A stretch of DNA of 64,000 nt from CALWOS01 sp963595735 (GCA_963595735.1 CAVBJJ010000004.1:23053-87052); one strand, 5' to 3'. Positions 1 through 7,334 are shown, numbered from the stretch's first letter. Program-made: numbers and translations. Notes: generated from the letters alone by a model not told the origin.

Positions 1-624
1 GTCGTTGTTCAGGCTGACATACTGTCCCTGATAGGTCTCGCCGCCGTTGACCGCCTTGGCAAAGGCCTGCAGCTGCGCCACCGTCTTGATGAGGTAGGGG
101 TTCTGCTTTGTGCCGTTGCCGGAGTCAAAAACCGTGTCGTCGGTGGGATCCGGAGTGGTCGTCTCGGCCTTGCTCAGCGCATCCCGCACAGCGGCCTTTA
201 CGCCCTCGCTGCTCCGGGTCGCGCCGGAAACGCCCTCGACCTCCGGGCTGTTTGCCTCCACGATCTTGTCAAACAGAGAAGCGACATTCTTGGAAGTCCA
301 GTAGCTCTGCTTCTCCTGAGAAACCAGTTCCACCTTGGAAATTTTTCCGCCGGTGATGGTCACTTTCAGATTGATGGCTCCATTGCTAAAGCCCGTTCCG
401 GTACCCTCATAGGTACCGTCTTTGTAGGTAACATCCGATCGTGTCAGATTTTCCACCGCTTCCGGGGAAATCTGCAAGTCTGTCGTTTCCACCGCTTCTG
501 TCGCTACGGGCGCATTGCTCTGCAGCTGGTCGTCCTCCACAGCGAATGCGGGAACGGCGCAGCTGAGAACCATCACCAGCGCGATCAGAATCGATAGAAA
601 TTTGGTCTTTGCCTGTTTCTTCAT
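1..624 (-). CDS. Secreted FMN-binding domain protein (3' end off the window)
   Basis: The frame opens at an ATG at 624 and runs off the left edge after 208 codons, so the C-terminus is missing. Residues 1-28 form a signal peptide (basic start, hydrophobic core, cleavage near AFA). Residues about 66-150 match the FMN_bind fold: a DGTYEGTGTGFSNG start, a beta-rich middle and an SGATRSS motif at 133-139. In this family ApbE-type enzymes attach FMN covalently to the last Ser/Thr of S-G-A-T-x-S/T, here Ser138; this is inferred, not seen. After an acidic Thr/Pro linker, residues 168-208 start a second repeat-type domain (NPYLIKTVAQLQAFAKAV) common in clostridial surface proteins. A role in extracellular electron transfer or flavin-based redox at the cell surface is plausible. 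It lies 118 bp downstream of the SLH gene on the same strand. Confidence 0.82.
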   Translation of the reverse strand, partial: MKKQAKTKFLSILIALVMVLSCAVPAFAVEDDQLQSNAPVATEAVETTDLQISPEAVENLTRSDVTYKDGTYEGTGTGFSNGAINLKVTITGGKISKVELVSQEKQSYWTSKNVASLFDKIVEANSPEVEGVSGATRSSEGVKAAVRDALSKAETTTPDPTDDTVFDSGNGTKQNPYLIKTVAQLQAFAKAVNGGETYQGQYVSLNND

Positions 625-741
625 GCTTTTGGTTTTACCTCCCTTAAAAATTTCTCAAAAGGAATGACTGCGAAAAATGGATGTGCAAACCAGCCCCTTT
701 CTCCAAGACCCGGTATAAAGCCGGTCCTTTTATCTGCTTAT

Positions 742-3700
742 CTATTTATTGTCAATCCCCGACTGACGGTAGAGGAATGTAACAATCTGGCTGCGGGTGC
801 AGTCTTCCTGGGGGCTGAACCGCCCCGCTCCGGTGCCGGAGGTGATGCCGTTTCGGGATGCCCAGGCTACCGCGTCTGCATAATAGCTGCCGGCTTCCAC
901 ATCGGAGAAGTCGGAGCCGGAAACCGCTGGCTCGCCTGCCGCGCGGTACAGGAAAGTGACCGTCTGGCCGCGGGTCACCGCAGCGTCCGGGTCAAAGCTG
1001 GTGGAAGAAGTACCGGCGGTAATGCCCTTCTGCACCGCCCACAGCACCGCATCGTAATAGTAGGCGTCATTCGACACATCCGCAAACATGTTGCTGCCGG
1101 AAACCTTCGGCGAACCGGCGGCGCGCCACAGGAAGGTCACCATCTGCCCGCGGGTGCAGGAAGCATCGGGGCTGAATGCCGCAGCGGAGGTGCCGTCCGT
1201 GATGTGCTGCTGCACAGCCCAAAGCACTGCATCCTTGTAATAAGCGTCATCGGGAACATCCGTAAACGGATTTTCCGGCTGGACAGGCTCCGACTGGAAT
1301 GCAGCCGTTACCGTGACCTTGCTGCCAGGCATGGAGAATGTATATTTCCCATCGCCTTTCTCCGTGAGAGACAGGGTATTACCGTTGGCGTCGGTCACGC
1401 GCAGCTGCTCCAGCTGATAGCCGCGCTCCGGAGAAACGGTGATCGTCACCACATCTCCCTTGCCTGCGCTCTTGGGATTCACTGTCACAGTGCCGTTCTG
1501 GCAGGGGGCCACACTCACAGCATAGCTCGCGGAAGCGGAACCACCGCCGCCACCGCCACCGCCGCCGGCGCTTCTCTTGGTAAAGGTCGCGGAGGCCACC
1601 TGGCTGCCCGCCATCTCATCCTTCACGGCAATGGCCTGGATCGTTGTCGTTGCCGTCACCGTGATCGGTTCGCTGTACAGGGTGCTGGAAGCACTGGGGA
1701 TGCTGCCATCCGTGGTGTAGTAAATGCTTGCACCCTCCGTGGCACAGGTGATCGTCACCTGCTGGGAATCGGTAAAGCTGCCGCCGTTGGGAGAAATCTC
1801 CGGGGTGGCGGCCGCCTCCTGCACGGCCTCCTTGGTAAAGCTTGCCGTGGTCACCTGGCTGTCGATCATGCCGCTCTTTACGGCAACGGCCTGGATGGTC
1901 GTCGTCTCCGTCAGGATGATTGGCTCACTGTACAGGCTGCTGGAAGCGCTGGGGGTGCTGCCGTTGGTGGTGTAGTAAATTTCCGCACCCTCCGTGGCGC
2001 AGGTGATCGTCACCTGCTGGGAATCGGTAAAGCTGCCGCCATTGGGAGAGATCTCCGGCGCGGCGACCGTCTCCGGCACTTCCGAGGAGAGATTGGTGGT
2101 ATACCACAGGCTGCTCTCGTCACCGCGATAGAGCGTCAGTGGCGCTGTGTCCTTTGCCACACTGGTCACGCAGCGGAAGTACTGGCCATTGGTGCAGAAC
2201 TGCAAAGTACGGCTGGGATAGCGCGCATTTTTGCACACCATGTGTCCACCCTCCCAGGTGATCGTCCAGCGCGCAAAGGTCGAACCGAAATCCGCCGAGG
2301 TATTCAGCTGGTCGGTATTGCTGCGGCAGGCCAGATACATGGCGTTGCTCGCGCCGCCCAGGCGAATCGCGTATTTGGGCGCAACGCCCTCTGCTCCGGT
2401 GCCGGGAATTTCCACGATCTGTACCGCATAGGTTCCCGAAACACCGGTCAGCTCCCCGTTTGCCAGGCCCATCCCGGCGCTTTCCAAGGACACCGCCGCC
2501 GATGCATTTCCCATTTCCAGGCCGCTCTGGGAGCCATCACACACCAGGGCGCGGCCGCCGCCGGTGATCACATAGGTGCCGCTCCAGTCTGCAGGCTCTT
2601 CCTTCAGCTCATAGAAGTGGGGCGTTGTCCCCTCCGGCGTGGCGAAGTACTGATACAGCGCATAGAGCGTGACCTCCGTGCCGTTCAGGGCGTACGCCTC
2701 TCCGGCCTTGCCATAGTCTGCCGCCTCCACAGGCGTCAGCACGGGATTCTCGACCCAGCCCACAAAGTGGTAGGCCTGCGCGACGCTCTCCGGCGTGCCC
2801 TGGGGCTTGGGCAGATCGACCGTCTCGCCCACATACGAATTCATGTCCGCCTGCGTAACACCGTCCGGCACCACAAAGTGTATCGTTGCGGCGGTTTTGG
2901 CCGCAAAATGGATCGTTACCGTGCAGTCCTCCCGCATGGCAGAAACGCGGAACACATTTCCATCCTGCTTTACAACCGCAGCCCCCTCCGGGGAAACCGT
3001 ACAACCGGACGCATAATAGCCCACCGCCGGCTTCGCCGTGATCATTGTGCCACGGGTCTCCACGGTGTTCTGCTCATTGTCCGAATCGGTCTGGACGGTC
3101 AGATTGTACTGGTTCATCAGCGCCCAGGTGGAATTGACCGTCTGCACGGTGTCCACCTTTCCGTGACCGGGATAGGCATCCTCTGCGGAGACCACAATGG
3201 GGAACGCCGCCTTTTTCTTGACGGCATCCTCGGCTGTCTCAACAATGTAATTGGACGGCATATTGTTGGCGGCAACGATCTGGCTGGAATAGTCCCACTC
3301 ACCGCAGCGCTCCTTCATGTCCCGGATCGCAGTCGAGATATCGTTGCCCACCAGCAGGCTGTCATAGAAAGCCTCTTCAAAGGTATAATCCCCCACAAAG
3401 GTAACGGACTGGCTGTATCCATACACCGCGCCCATGCCTTTTTCCATCAGGGGAGATTCCAATCCATCCGTGGCCATGCCCAGGCAAATCGCCATCCACA
3501 GCAGGCCGTTGTTCGCCGTGCGATCCATATGGTTTGCGATGGCCGTGCCGTCCACCTGGTAGTATTTCATCCGGCCGCTTCCGCCGCCATAGACCGCATG
3601 ACCATCTTTATAATCCTCTTCCGTCAAGCCCTCTCCGCTTTGAATGCAAAGATAGGAGGTCGTTGCCTTGGAGGTGTAGTCGTCCTTGCCGTTGTCATAG

Positions 3701-4326
3701 TCCGTAGAACCGTGACTGTCAAAAATGACCACGCCGCCATCCTCAATGGCGTCTGCAATGGCGTCCACCGTTGCCGCTTCGGTCTTATAATAGTAGTAGG
3801 TACCGCCGGCAGCGGAGGCAATGCGCGCCGCTTCGGTCTGATACTGCCGGGTAAAGGAGCCGTCCAGTCCGAAATACGGCTGGAACAAATAGACATCCGA
3901 CCCATGGGAGCTGCCCCGGGGGGCGTAGGACTGGATCTGCACATCCGGCGTGTTGTCCTCCGTCTCCGGCTCCTGCGCCGCGTCCATGATATCCTGCAGA
4001 TAGGTGGAGTAGGAGCAGGTGACCCCATCCTCCGTCTGCCAGAACACGCAGCCGTCACCGTTTAAGGAAACGGAGCCGTCCTTGACTTCCTCTGCCGATT
4101 CCAGATAATCGTAGATCCTCTGGATGGAATCGTCGGCGTTTTTTCGCGTCGACCCTTCCTGTGCAACCGCGTATACATCCTCAAAGATAGCGTCCGCGAT
4201 CGTGTAATCCACCTCGTCCGAAGGGGGATTTCCCGTTCCGTCGGAACCGGCCGCAAGCGCGCTGACCGGCAGGAGCATTACCACCGCCAGCAGCAGCGCT
4301 ACCAGTTTTTGAAAAAAGTGCTTCAT
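742..4326 (-). CDS. SLH-anchored surface protein with caspase/gingipain-like domain
   Basis: The protein has 1194 residues, starts at ATG 4326 behind a GGGAG ribosome site, and ends in TAG. Residues 1-26 are a signal peptide. Residues about 140-370 resemble a caspase/gingipain-like cysteine peptidase fold: a hydrophobic strand ends in FDSHG (His205) and a second in WMAICLG (Cys281), the usual His/Cys dyad layout. Assignment to a named peptidase family (C11, C13, C25 type) is inference. Then follow an InlB/Listeria-Bacteroides-type repeat region (about 440-580), two near-identical chitobiase C-terminal-like domains (about 757-920), a nine-glycine hinge, a further InlB-like beta domain (about 930-1015) and three SLH domains (about 1020-1190) that would bind secondary cell-wall polymer. 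It is probably a wall-anchored protease or adhesin. Its upstream region holds three inverted repeats that may control it. Confidence 0.85.
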   Translation of the reverse strand: MKHFFQKLVALLLAVVMLLPVSALAAGSDGTGNPPSDEVDYTIADAIFEDVYAVAQEGSTRKNADDSIQRIYDYLESAEEVKDGSVSLNGDGCVFWQTEDGVTCSYSTYLQDIMDAAQEPETEDNTPDVQIQSYAPRGSSHGSDVYLFQPYFGLDGSFTRQYQTEAARIASAAGGTYYYYKTEAATVDAIADAIEDGGVVIFDSHGSTDYDNGKDDYTSKATTSYLCIQSGEGLTEEDYKDGHAVYGGGSGRMKYYQVDGTAIANHMDRTANNGLLWMAICLGMATDGLESPLMEKGMGAVYGYSQSVTFVGDYTFEEAFYDSLLVGNDISTAIRDMKERCGEWDYSSQIVAANNMPSNYIVETAEDAVKKKAAFPIVVSAEDAYPGHGKVDTVQTVNSTWALMNQYNLTVQTDSDNEQNTVETRGTMITAKPAVGYYASGCTVSPEGAAVVKQDGNVFRVSAMREDCTVTIHFAAKTAATIHFVVPDGVTQADMNSYVGETVDLPKPQGTPESVAQAYHFVGWVENPVLTPVEAADYGKAGEAYALNGTEVTLYALYQYFATPEGTTPHFYELKEEPADWSGTYVITGGGRALVCDGSQSGLEMGNASAAVSLESAGMGLANGELTGVSGTYAVQIVEIPGTGAEGVAPKYAIRLGGASNAMYLACRSNTDQLNTSADFGSTFARWTITWEGGHMVCKNARYPSRTLQFCTNGQYFRCVTSVAKDTAPLTLYRGDESSLWYTTNLSSEVPETVAAPEISPNGGSFTDSQQVTITCATEGAEIYYTTNGSTPSASSSLYSEPIILTETTTIQAVAVKSGMIDSQVTTASFTKEAVQEAAATPEISPNGGSFTDSQQVTITCATEGASIYYTTDGSIPSASSTLYSEPITVTATTTIQAIAVKDEMAGSQVASATFTKRSAGGGGGGGGGSASASYAVSVAPCQNGTVTVNPKSAGKGDVVTITVSPERGYQLEQLRVTDANGNTLSLTEKGDGKYTFSMPGSKVTVTAAFQSEPVQPENPFTDVPDDAYYKDAVLWAVQQHITDGTSAAAFSPDASCTRGQMVTFLWRAAGSPKVSGSNMFADVSNDAYYYDAVLWAVQKGITAGTSSTSFDPDAAVTRGQTVTFLYRAAGEPAVSGSDFSDVEAGSYYADAVAWASRNGITSGTGAGRFSPQEDCTRSQIVTFLYRQSGIDNK
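1581..2090 (-). repeat. Two tandem 255-bp direct repeats inside the SLH gene
   Basis: The units 1581-1835 and 1836-2090 are close copies with a period of exactly 255 bp (85 residues). For example, the stretch starting aggtgatcgtcacctgctgg occurs at 1746 and at 2001. Each encodes one chitobiase C-terminal-like beta domain beginning APEISPNGG-type sequence and ending before the next copy. In-frame tandem units like these can expand or contract by recombination. Confidence 0.85.
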
Positions 4327-4385
4327 GTTTTCTTCTCCCTGTCTCTCTGTGTTTCATATTCTACCTATTACAAACGCAGGCGGAA

Positions 4386-4405
4386 GAGTTAGTTCCGTCT
4401 AACTC
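4386..4405. promoter_or_regulatory. Inverted repeat site 1 (GAGTTAG-N6-CTAACTC)
   Basis: Seven-base arms with a six-base spacer (TTCCGT) lie 60 bp upstream of the SLH gene start. The core GTTAG-N6-CTAAC matches two more sites farther upstream. The symmetry and the repeated spacer suggest a binding site for a dimeric regulator. The regulator is unknown. Confidence 0.55.
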
Positions 4406-4506
4406 CAAACTAAAGTAATACCTGATATTTTTCCTCCTTTCGGCTCCCCGCCGCCCGTGGCATTTTTCAAATCATACAATACATCTGGAAGTAATTGGTT
4501 TTTGCG

Positions 4507-4522
4507 GTTAGTTTTGACTAAC
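4507..4522. promoter_or_regulatory. Inverted repeat site 2 (GTTAG-N6-CTAAC)
   Basis: The site reads GTTAGTTTTGACTAAC, with perfect six-base arms around TTTG. It has the same GTTAG-N6-CTAAC core and spacing as site 1, lying 119 bp farther from the SLH gene. Confidence 0.55.
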
Positions 4523-4581
4523 TGTAAATCAAAACAAAGACCCGGATATCCGCTGGATACCCTGGTAAAATCTTTCGCATG

Positions 4582-4597
4582 ATTAGCCGAAGCTAAC
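4582..4597. promoter_or_regulatory. Inverted repeat site 3 (ATTAG-N6-CTAAC)
   Basis: The site reads ATTAGCCGAAGCTAAC. The core TTAG-N6-CTAA and the 16-bp length equal those of sites 1 and 2, while the spacer sequence differs, as expected for protein-binding sites rather than a copied repeat. Confidence 0.55.
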
Positions 4598-4740
4598 CCA
4601 TGTTCCCAAAAACACCCCTGCTGCTTGCGGCTTTCGCTTTTTCCGCAATGCACAGGGAGAAAAACTTTACAATCGATATCGCACTCTTTATTCGAGTGAT
4701 TGACAACAGTTTGCGCAATAGATTTTTGTTTATAAACGGA

Positions 4741-4787
4741 CATTGTACCACAGGAAATTTCCTGTGGTACAATGGGGCGCCCCATTG
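4741..4787. repeat. Two overlapping perfect palindromes
   Basis: A perfect 34-bp palindrome occupies 4741-4774 (starts CATTGTACCACAGG, centre AAATTT, ends CAATG). An 18-bp perfect palindrome occupies 4770-4787 (CAATGGGGCGCCCCATTG). They share the five bases CAATG, so as RNA or single-stranded DNA only one of the two hairpins could form fully. The order is CATTG, N24, CAATG, N8, CATTG. A short T-run follows at 4793-4798. The function is unknown; a terminator-like structure, a mobile-element scar or a protein target are options. Confidence 0.8.
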
Positions 4788-4942
4788 TCATCATTTTTCA
4801 ATTGTAAGCTTCATTATATCAGCTTATTTAGAAATGTCAATCGCTTTAGCGCAACAAACTGTTGCAAAACCAACACTAACCGGCAAACACCGCCCCGATC
4901 CCGCGCCGGCCACGCAGGATCACAGAAACCTGTAAAAGCAAA

Positions 4943-4974
4943 AATCACCCGAAATCCGAAGATTTCAGGTGATT
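4943..4974 (-). terminator. Terminator of the tRNA-Asp/tRNA-Thr unit
   Basis: On the minus strand the sequence just past tRNA-Thr forms a 14-bp stem (AATCACCTGAAATC with a TTCG loop, one wobble pair), followed by TTTTTGCTTTT. This is a classic intrinsic terminator for the tRNA transcript. Confidence 0.88.
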
Positions 4975-4976
4975 CC

Positions 4977-5052
<76 letters not shown>

Positions 5053-5069
5053 AAATTCCCTCTTTACAA

Positions 5070-5104
5070 GGATACTGACCCCTTACGGATAAGGGGTCAG
5101 ATCC
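5070..5104 (-). other. Hairpin in the tRNA-Asp/tRNA-Thr spacer
   Basis: An 11-bp perfect stem CTGACCCCTTA/TAAGGGGTCAG with the loop CGGA (plus strand) is extended by GGAT/ATCC past a single bulged A. It fills most of the 53-nt spacer between the two tRNAs. It could guide RNase processing of the dicistronic precursor. There is no T-run, so it is unlikely to be a terminator. Confidence 0.7.
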
Positions 5105-5105
5105 G

Positions 5106-5182
5106 TGGCGACCCAGAACGGGCTCGAACCGTCGACCTCCAGCGTGACAGGCTGGCGTTCTAACCAACTGAACTACTGGGCC
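5106..5182 (-). tRNA. tRNA-Asp (anticodon GTC)
   Basis: The minus strand gives acceptor stem GGCCCAG/CTGGGTC, anticodon stem CCAGC/GCTGG around CTGTCAC (anticodon GTC), T loop TTCGAGC, discriminator G and an encoded CCA. The total is 77 nt. It is the first gene of the two-tRNA transcript, about 20 nt behind a consensus promoter. Confidence 0.96.
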
Positions 5183-5201
5183 TCGCCTCAACTGCTTCGC
5201 T

Positions 5202-5230
5202 AGTATATAATAAAATCCGCCGCTTGTCAA
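5202..5230 (-). promoter_or_regulatory. Sigma-70 promoter of the tRNA unit
   Basis: On the minus strand TTGACA (5225-5230) and TATACT (5202-5207) are separated by exactly 17 bp and lie just upstream of tRNA-Asp. This near-consensus pair is typical for stable RNA genes. Confidence 0.88.
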
Positions 5231-5282
5231 TAACCTTTTTCAAAAAAATTAAACTTTTTTTGCAGACCCCCGGCAAAGCTGC

Positions 5283-5311
5283 TTGTTTCCCAAAAAAGAT
5301 TGTGATAGAAT
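5283..5311 (+). promoter_or_regulatory. Promoter of the deacetylase-like gene
   Basis: TTGTTT (5283-5288) and TAGAAT (5306-5311) have a 17-bp spacer and an extended TGA just before the -10 box. The pair lies 49 bp upstream of the ATG at 5360. Confidence 0.65.
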
Positions 5312-5359
5312 TAAATTGTATTCGCCGTTTTTTCGGTCAGGAAAGGAGACTGCGATTCG

Positions 5360-6523
5360 ATGAAAAAGCAAAAGCTGATTGCCCTGCTGTTGGCGATCGT
5401 ATTGGTCATTGGCTGCACTTCTCTCAGCACTAGCACCCCCGTCAGCGCGGCCTCCGTGTATCTGGCCATTGACGATGAACTGCTTCCCAGCATCACGCCC
5501 TATATGTACGGCGGCGGCGCTTACCTGCCGTACACGGTGTTTGCCCGCTTTGGCATTTATAATTCTCATTTTGAAAACAACACCATCTCCCTATACAACA
5601 GCAACCGCCAGTTGTATTTCGACCTGACAAACGGCGGCAGCTACGACGCGGTAAACAACAGCTATACAGCCTCCGCTATTTACCGCAACGGTCTTGTCTA
5701 TGTTCCCGTCATGTTCTGCGCCAGCTTTTTCGGCGGCTTCAATTACAGTTATATATATGGTACCTATGGGGACATTTTCCGCCTGACCACCGGCAACCAG
5801 CAGCTTACGGACAGCCAGTTTATGAACGCCGCTTCCTCCGCACTACAGGCCTATGCCGACGCCAGCACGCCCTCTCCCTCCCCCACGCCAAGGCCTTCCC
5901 CCAGCCCCAGTCCCAGCCCCCGGCCTGCGCCAAGCCCCTCGCCCTCTCCCTCCCCCACGCCGGAACCGGAGGAACCGACCCCGGAGCCGGAGGAGGAAGA
6001 CCGCTCCGGCACAAAAGTATATCTGGCCGTGGAGGACATCTCCGAGCTATCGGACGAAACGCTCCAATTGCTCCAGAAGACCCAGTGTACCTTTTTCCTG
6101 ACTGCGGAACAGCTGCGGGAAAATCCGGCGCTGGCACGGGAGCTGGACTGCGCCGGCTGCGGCATCGGCATCGCCTGCGGCACCGATCCGGAAACCAACT
6201 TTGCCGCGGCCGCGCCGCTGCTGTTTGAGGCAACCGGCATCTGGCCCACCATCATCACCTGTGCCCCGGGCGCGGAGGAAAAGGCCGCCGCCTTTGCCCA
6301 GGAGGAGGGGATCGCCCTCTGGGAGCCGGGGATTGACGGCGCAAAGCAGGAAAACGCCCCCTTGCGCTGGTACACCGACCTGATTTCTGCCTGCCCCGGC
6401 TTTGCCAATGTCCGCATTGCCGGCGAAAACGCCAGCGACAGCCTGCTTTCCGCACTGCTGCAATATCTGCAAAAGAGCAAGTATTCAATCGGCATGGTCC
6501 GCGAGACCGCATTTTTGGAATAA
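5360..6523 (+). CDS. Secreted protein with degenerate polysaccharide-deacetylase-like domain
   Basis: The protein has 387 residues and starts at an ATG behind GGAAAGGAG. Residues 1-31 are a signal peptide; a Cys at 19 in VIGCTS makes a lipoprotein possible. Residues about 32-165 resemble the copper-amine-oxidase N-terminal-like stalk domain found in clostridial wall proteins. Residues about 170-217 are a Pro/Ser/Glu linker of the wall-spanning type. Residues about 218-387 follow the NodB deacetylase pattern, with TFFLTAEQLRENPAL at the place of the family's TFF-x-G-E/N-x(4)-P strand. However, the expected metal-binding Asp pair of TFDDG is replaced by AVEDIS, and the HxxxH motif by IGIACGT. 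This points to a non-catalytic, perhaps glycan-binding, domain. The downstream uridylyltransferase gene is 67 bp away on the same strand. Confidence 0.7.
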   Translation: MKKQKLIALLLAIVLVIGCTSLSTSTPVSAASVYLAIDDELLPSITPYMYGGGAYLPYTVFARFGIYNSHFENNTISLYNSNRQLYFDLTNGGSYDAVNNSYTASAIYRNGLVYVPVMFCASFFGGFNYSYIYGTYGDIFRLTTGNQQLTDSQFMNAASSALQAYADASTPSPSPTPRPSPSPSPSPRPAPSPSPSPSPTPEPEEPTPEPEEEDRSGTKVYLAVEDISELSDETLQLLQKTQCTFFLTAEQLRENPALARELDCAGCGIGIACGTDPETNFAAAAPLLFEATGIWPTIITCAPGAEEKAAAFAQEEGIALWEPGIDGAKQENAPLRWYTDLISACPGFANVRIAGENASDSLLSALLQYLQKSKYSIGMVRETAFLE

Positions 6524-6590
6524 GGGCGTTTTTCCGCAGATTCCCGTACGGAATACGGAATAAACGCCACAGGAAGGAAGACAAAAAACT

Positions 6591-7334
6591 ATGACACAGC
6601 AAAAACCACTCAAAGCCGTTGTTCTGGCCGCCGGAAAAGGCACCCGTATGCAAACCGACGGCTGTGATCTGCCCAAGGTGCTGCGCCTGGCCTGTGACCG
6701 GCCGCTGCTGGCCTGGGTTTTGGACGCGCTGGATTTTATCTCCCCGGAAAACACCGTGCTGGTCGTCGGCTACCAGCGGGAAAAGGTGCAGGCCGCCTTC
6801 CCCCAATATGTCAGCGCCGTGCAGGAGCAGCAGCTCGGCACCGGCCACGCCGTTATGGCCGCCTTTTCCGCGCTGGAGGATTATGACGGCGACCTGCTGA
6901 TCTGCTGCGGGGATATGCCCCTGCTGAAAAAGGAAACCTACACCGCCCTCTGCGACCGCCACCGGGAAAGCGGCGCCGCCTGCACCATCCTCAGCGGCAG
7001 CACGGACATTCCCCTGCCCTATGGCCGGATCCTCCGGGATACTGCTGGCAAATTCATCGGCATGGTGGAGGACAAGGACTGCACCCCGGAACAAAAGCAA
7101 ATCCGGGAACTGAACAGCGGCGTGTATATCTTCCACGCCCCGGCGCTCCGGGCTGTGCTGGGACAGCTCCGTCAGGATAACGCCCAGGGCGAATACTACC
7201 TGACCGACGCTCCGCTGTTCATGCAGCAGCAGGGCGCAAAGGTCGAGGTCTGCCAGCGGGATCTGGGCATGGAGATTTTGGGCGTAAACACTCCCCAGCA
7301 GTTGGCCGAGGTGGAAGCCCAGCTGAAAAAGTAA
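6591..7334 (+). CDS. GlmU-type nucleotidyltransferase domain protein
   Basis: The protein has 247 residues and matches the N-terminal uridylyltransferase half of GlmU: LAAGKGTRM at 12-20, LPKVL near 28, QLGTGHAV at 82-89, GDMPLL at 108-113, and the NSGVYIF and GEYYLTD motifs. GlmU makes UDP-GlcNAc from GlcNAc-1-phosphate and UTP. Full-length GlmU has about 455 residues with a left-handed beta-helix acetyltransferase half, which is absent here: the frame ends in TAA with a terminator directly behind it. This is therefore either a single-function UDP-GlcNAc pyrophosphorylase or a related sugar-1-phosphate nucleotidyltransferase. The enzyme class is clear and the exact sugar is not. It may feed wall or surface polysaccharide synthesis. 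Confidence 0.8.
   Translation: MTQQKPLKAVVLAAGKGTRMQTDGCDLPKVLRLACDRPLLAWVLDALDFISPENTVLVVGYQREKVQAAFPQYVSAVQEQQLGTGHAVMAAFSALEDYDGDLLICCGDMPLLKKETYTALCDRHRESGAACTILSGSTDIPLPYGRILRDTAGKFIGMVEDKDCTPEQKQIRELNSGVYIFHAPALRAVLGQLRQDNAQGEYYLTDAPLFMQQQGAKVEVCQRDLGMEILGVNTPQQLAEVEAQLKK

Larger units (their letters stand above)
4327..4942. other. Gene-free regulatory interval upstream of the SLH gene
   Basis: I see no convincing gene here; the short frames lack ribosome sites and family likeness. The interval is more AT-rich than its neighbours. It holds three TTAG-N6-CTAA inverted repeats (4386-4405, 4507-4522, 4582-4597), a CGGATATCCG palindrome near 4543-4552, a CACTC-N7-GAGTG hairpin near 4682-4698, and two overlapping perfect palindromes at 4741-4787. 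No clear sigma-70 promoter pair for the SLH gene could be picked out. Confidence 0.6.

Noticed and set aside
664..4065. A 1133-codon open frame on the plus strand opposite the SLH gene, and similar long antisense frames opposite lepA, metG, vanW, yidC and others
   Set aside because: They lie in one fixed phase against GC-rich real genes, lack ribosome sites and signal or domain patterns, and have His/Arg/Gly-rich make-up typical of shadow frames.
4399..4935. Short frames on both strands in the 4327-4942 interval
   Set aside because: No ribosome site, no family likeness, and they run through palindromes and the operator-like repeats.
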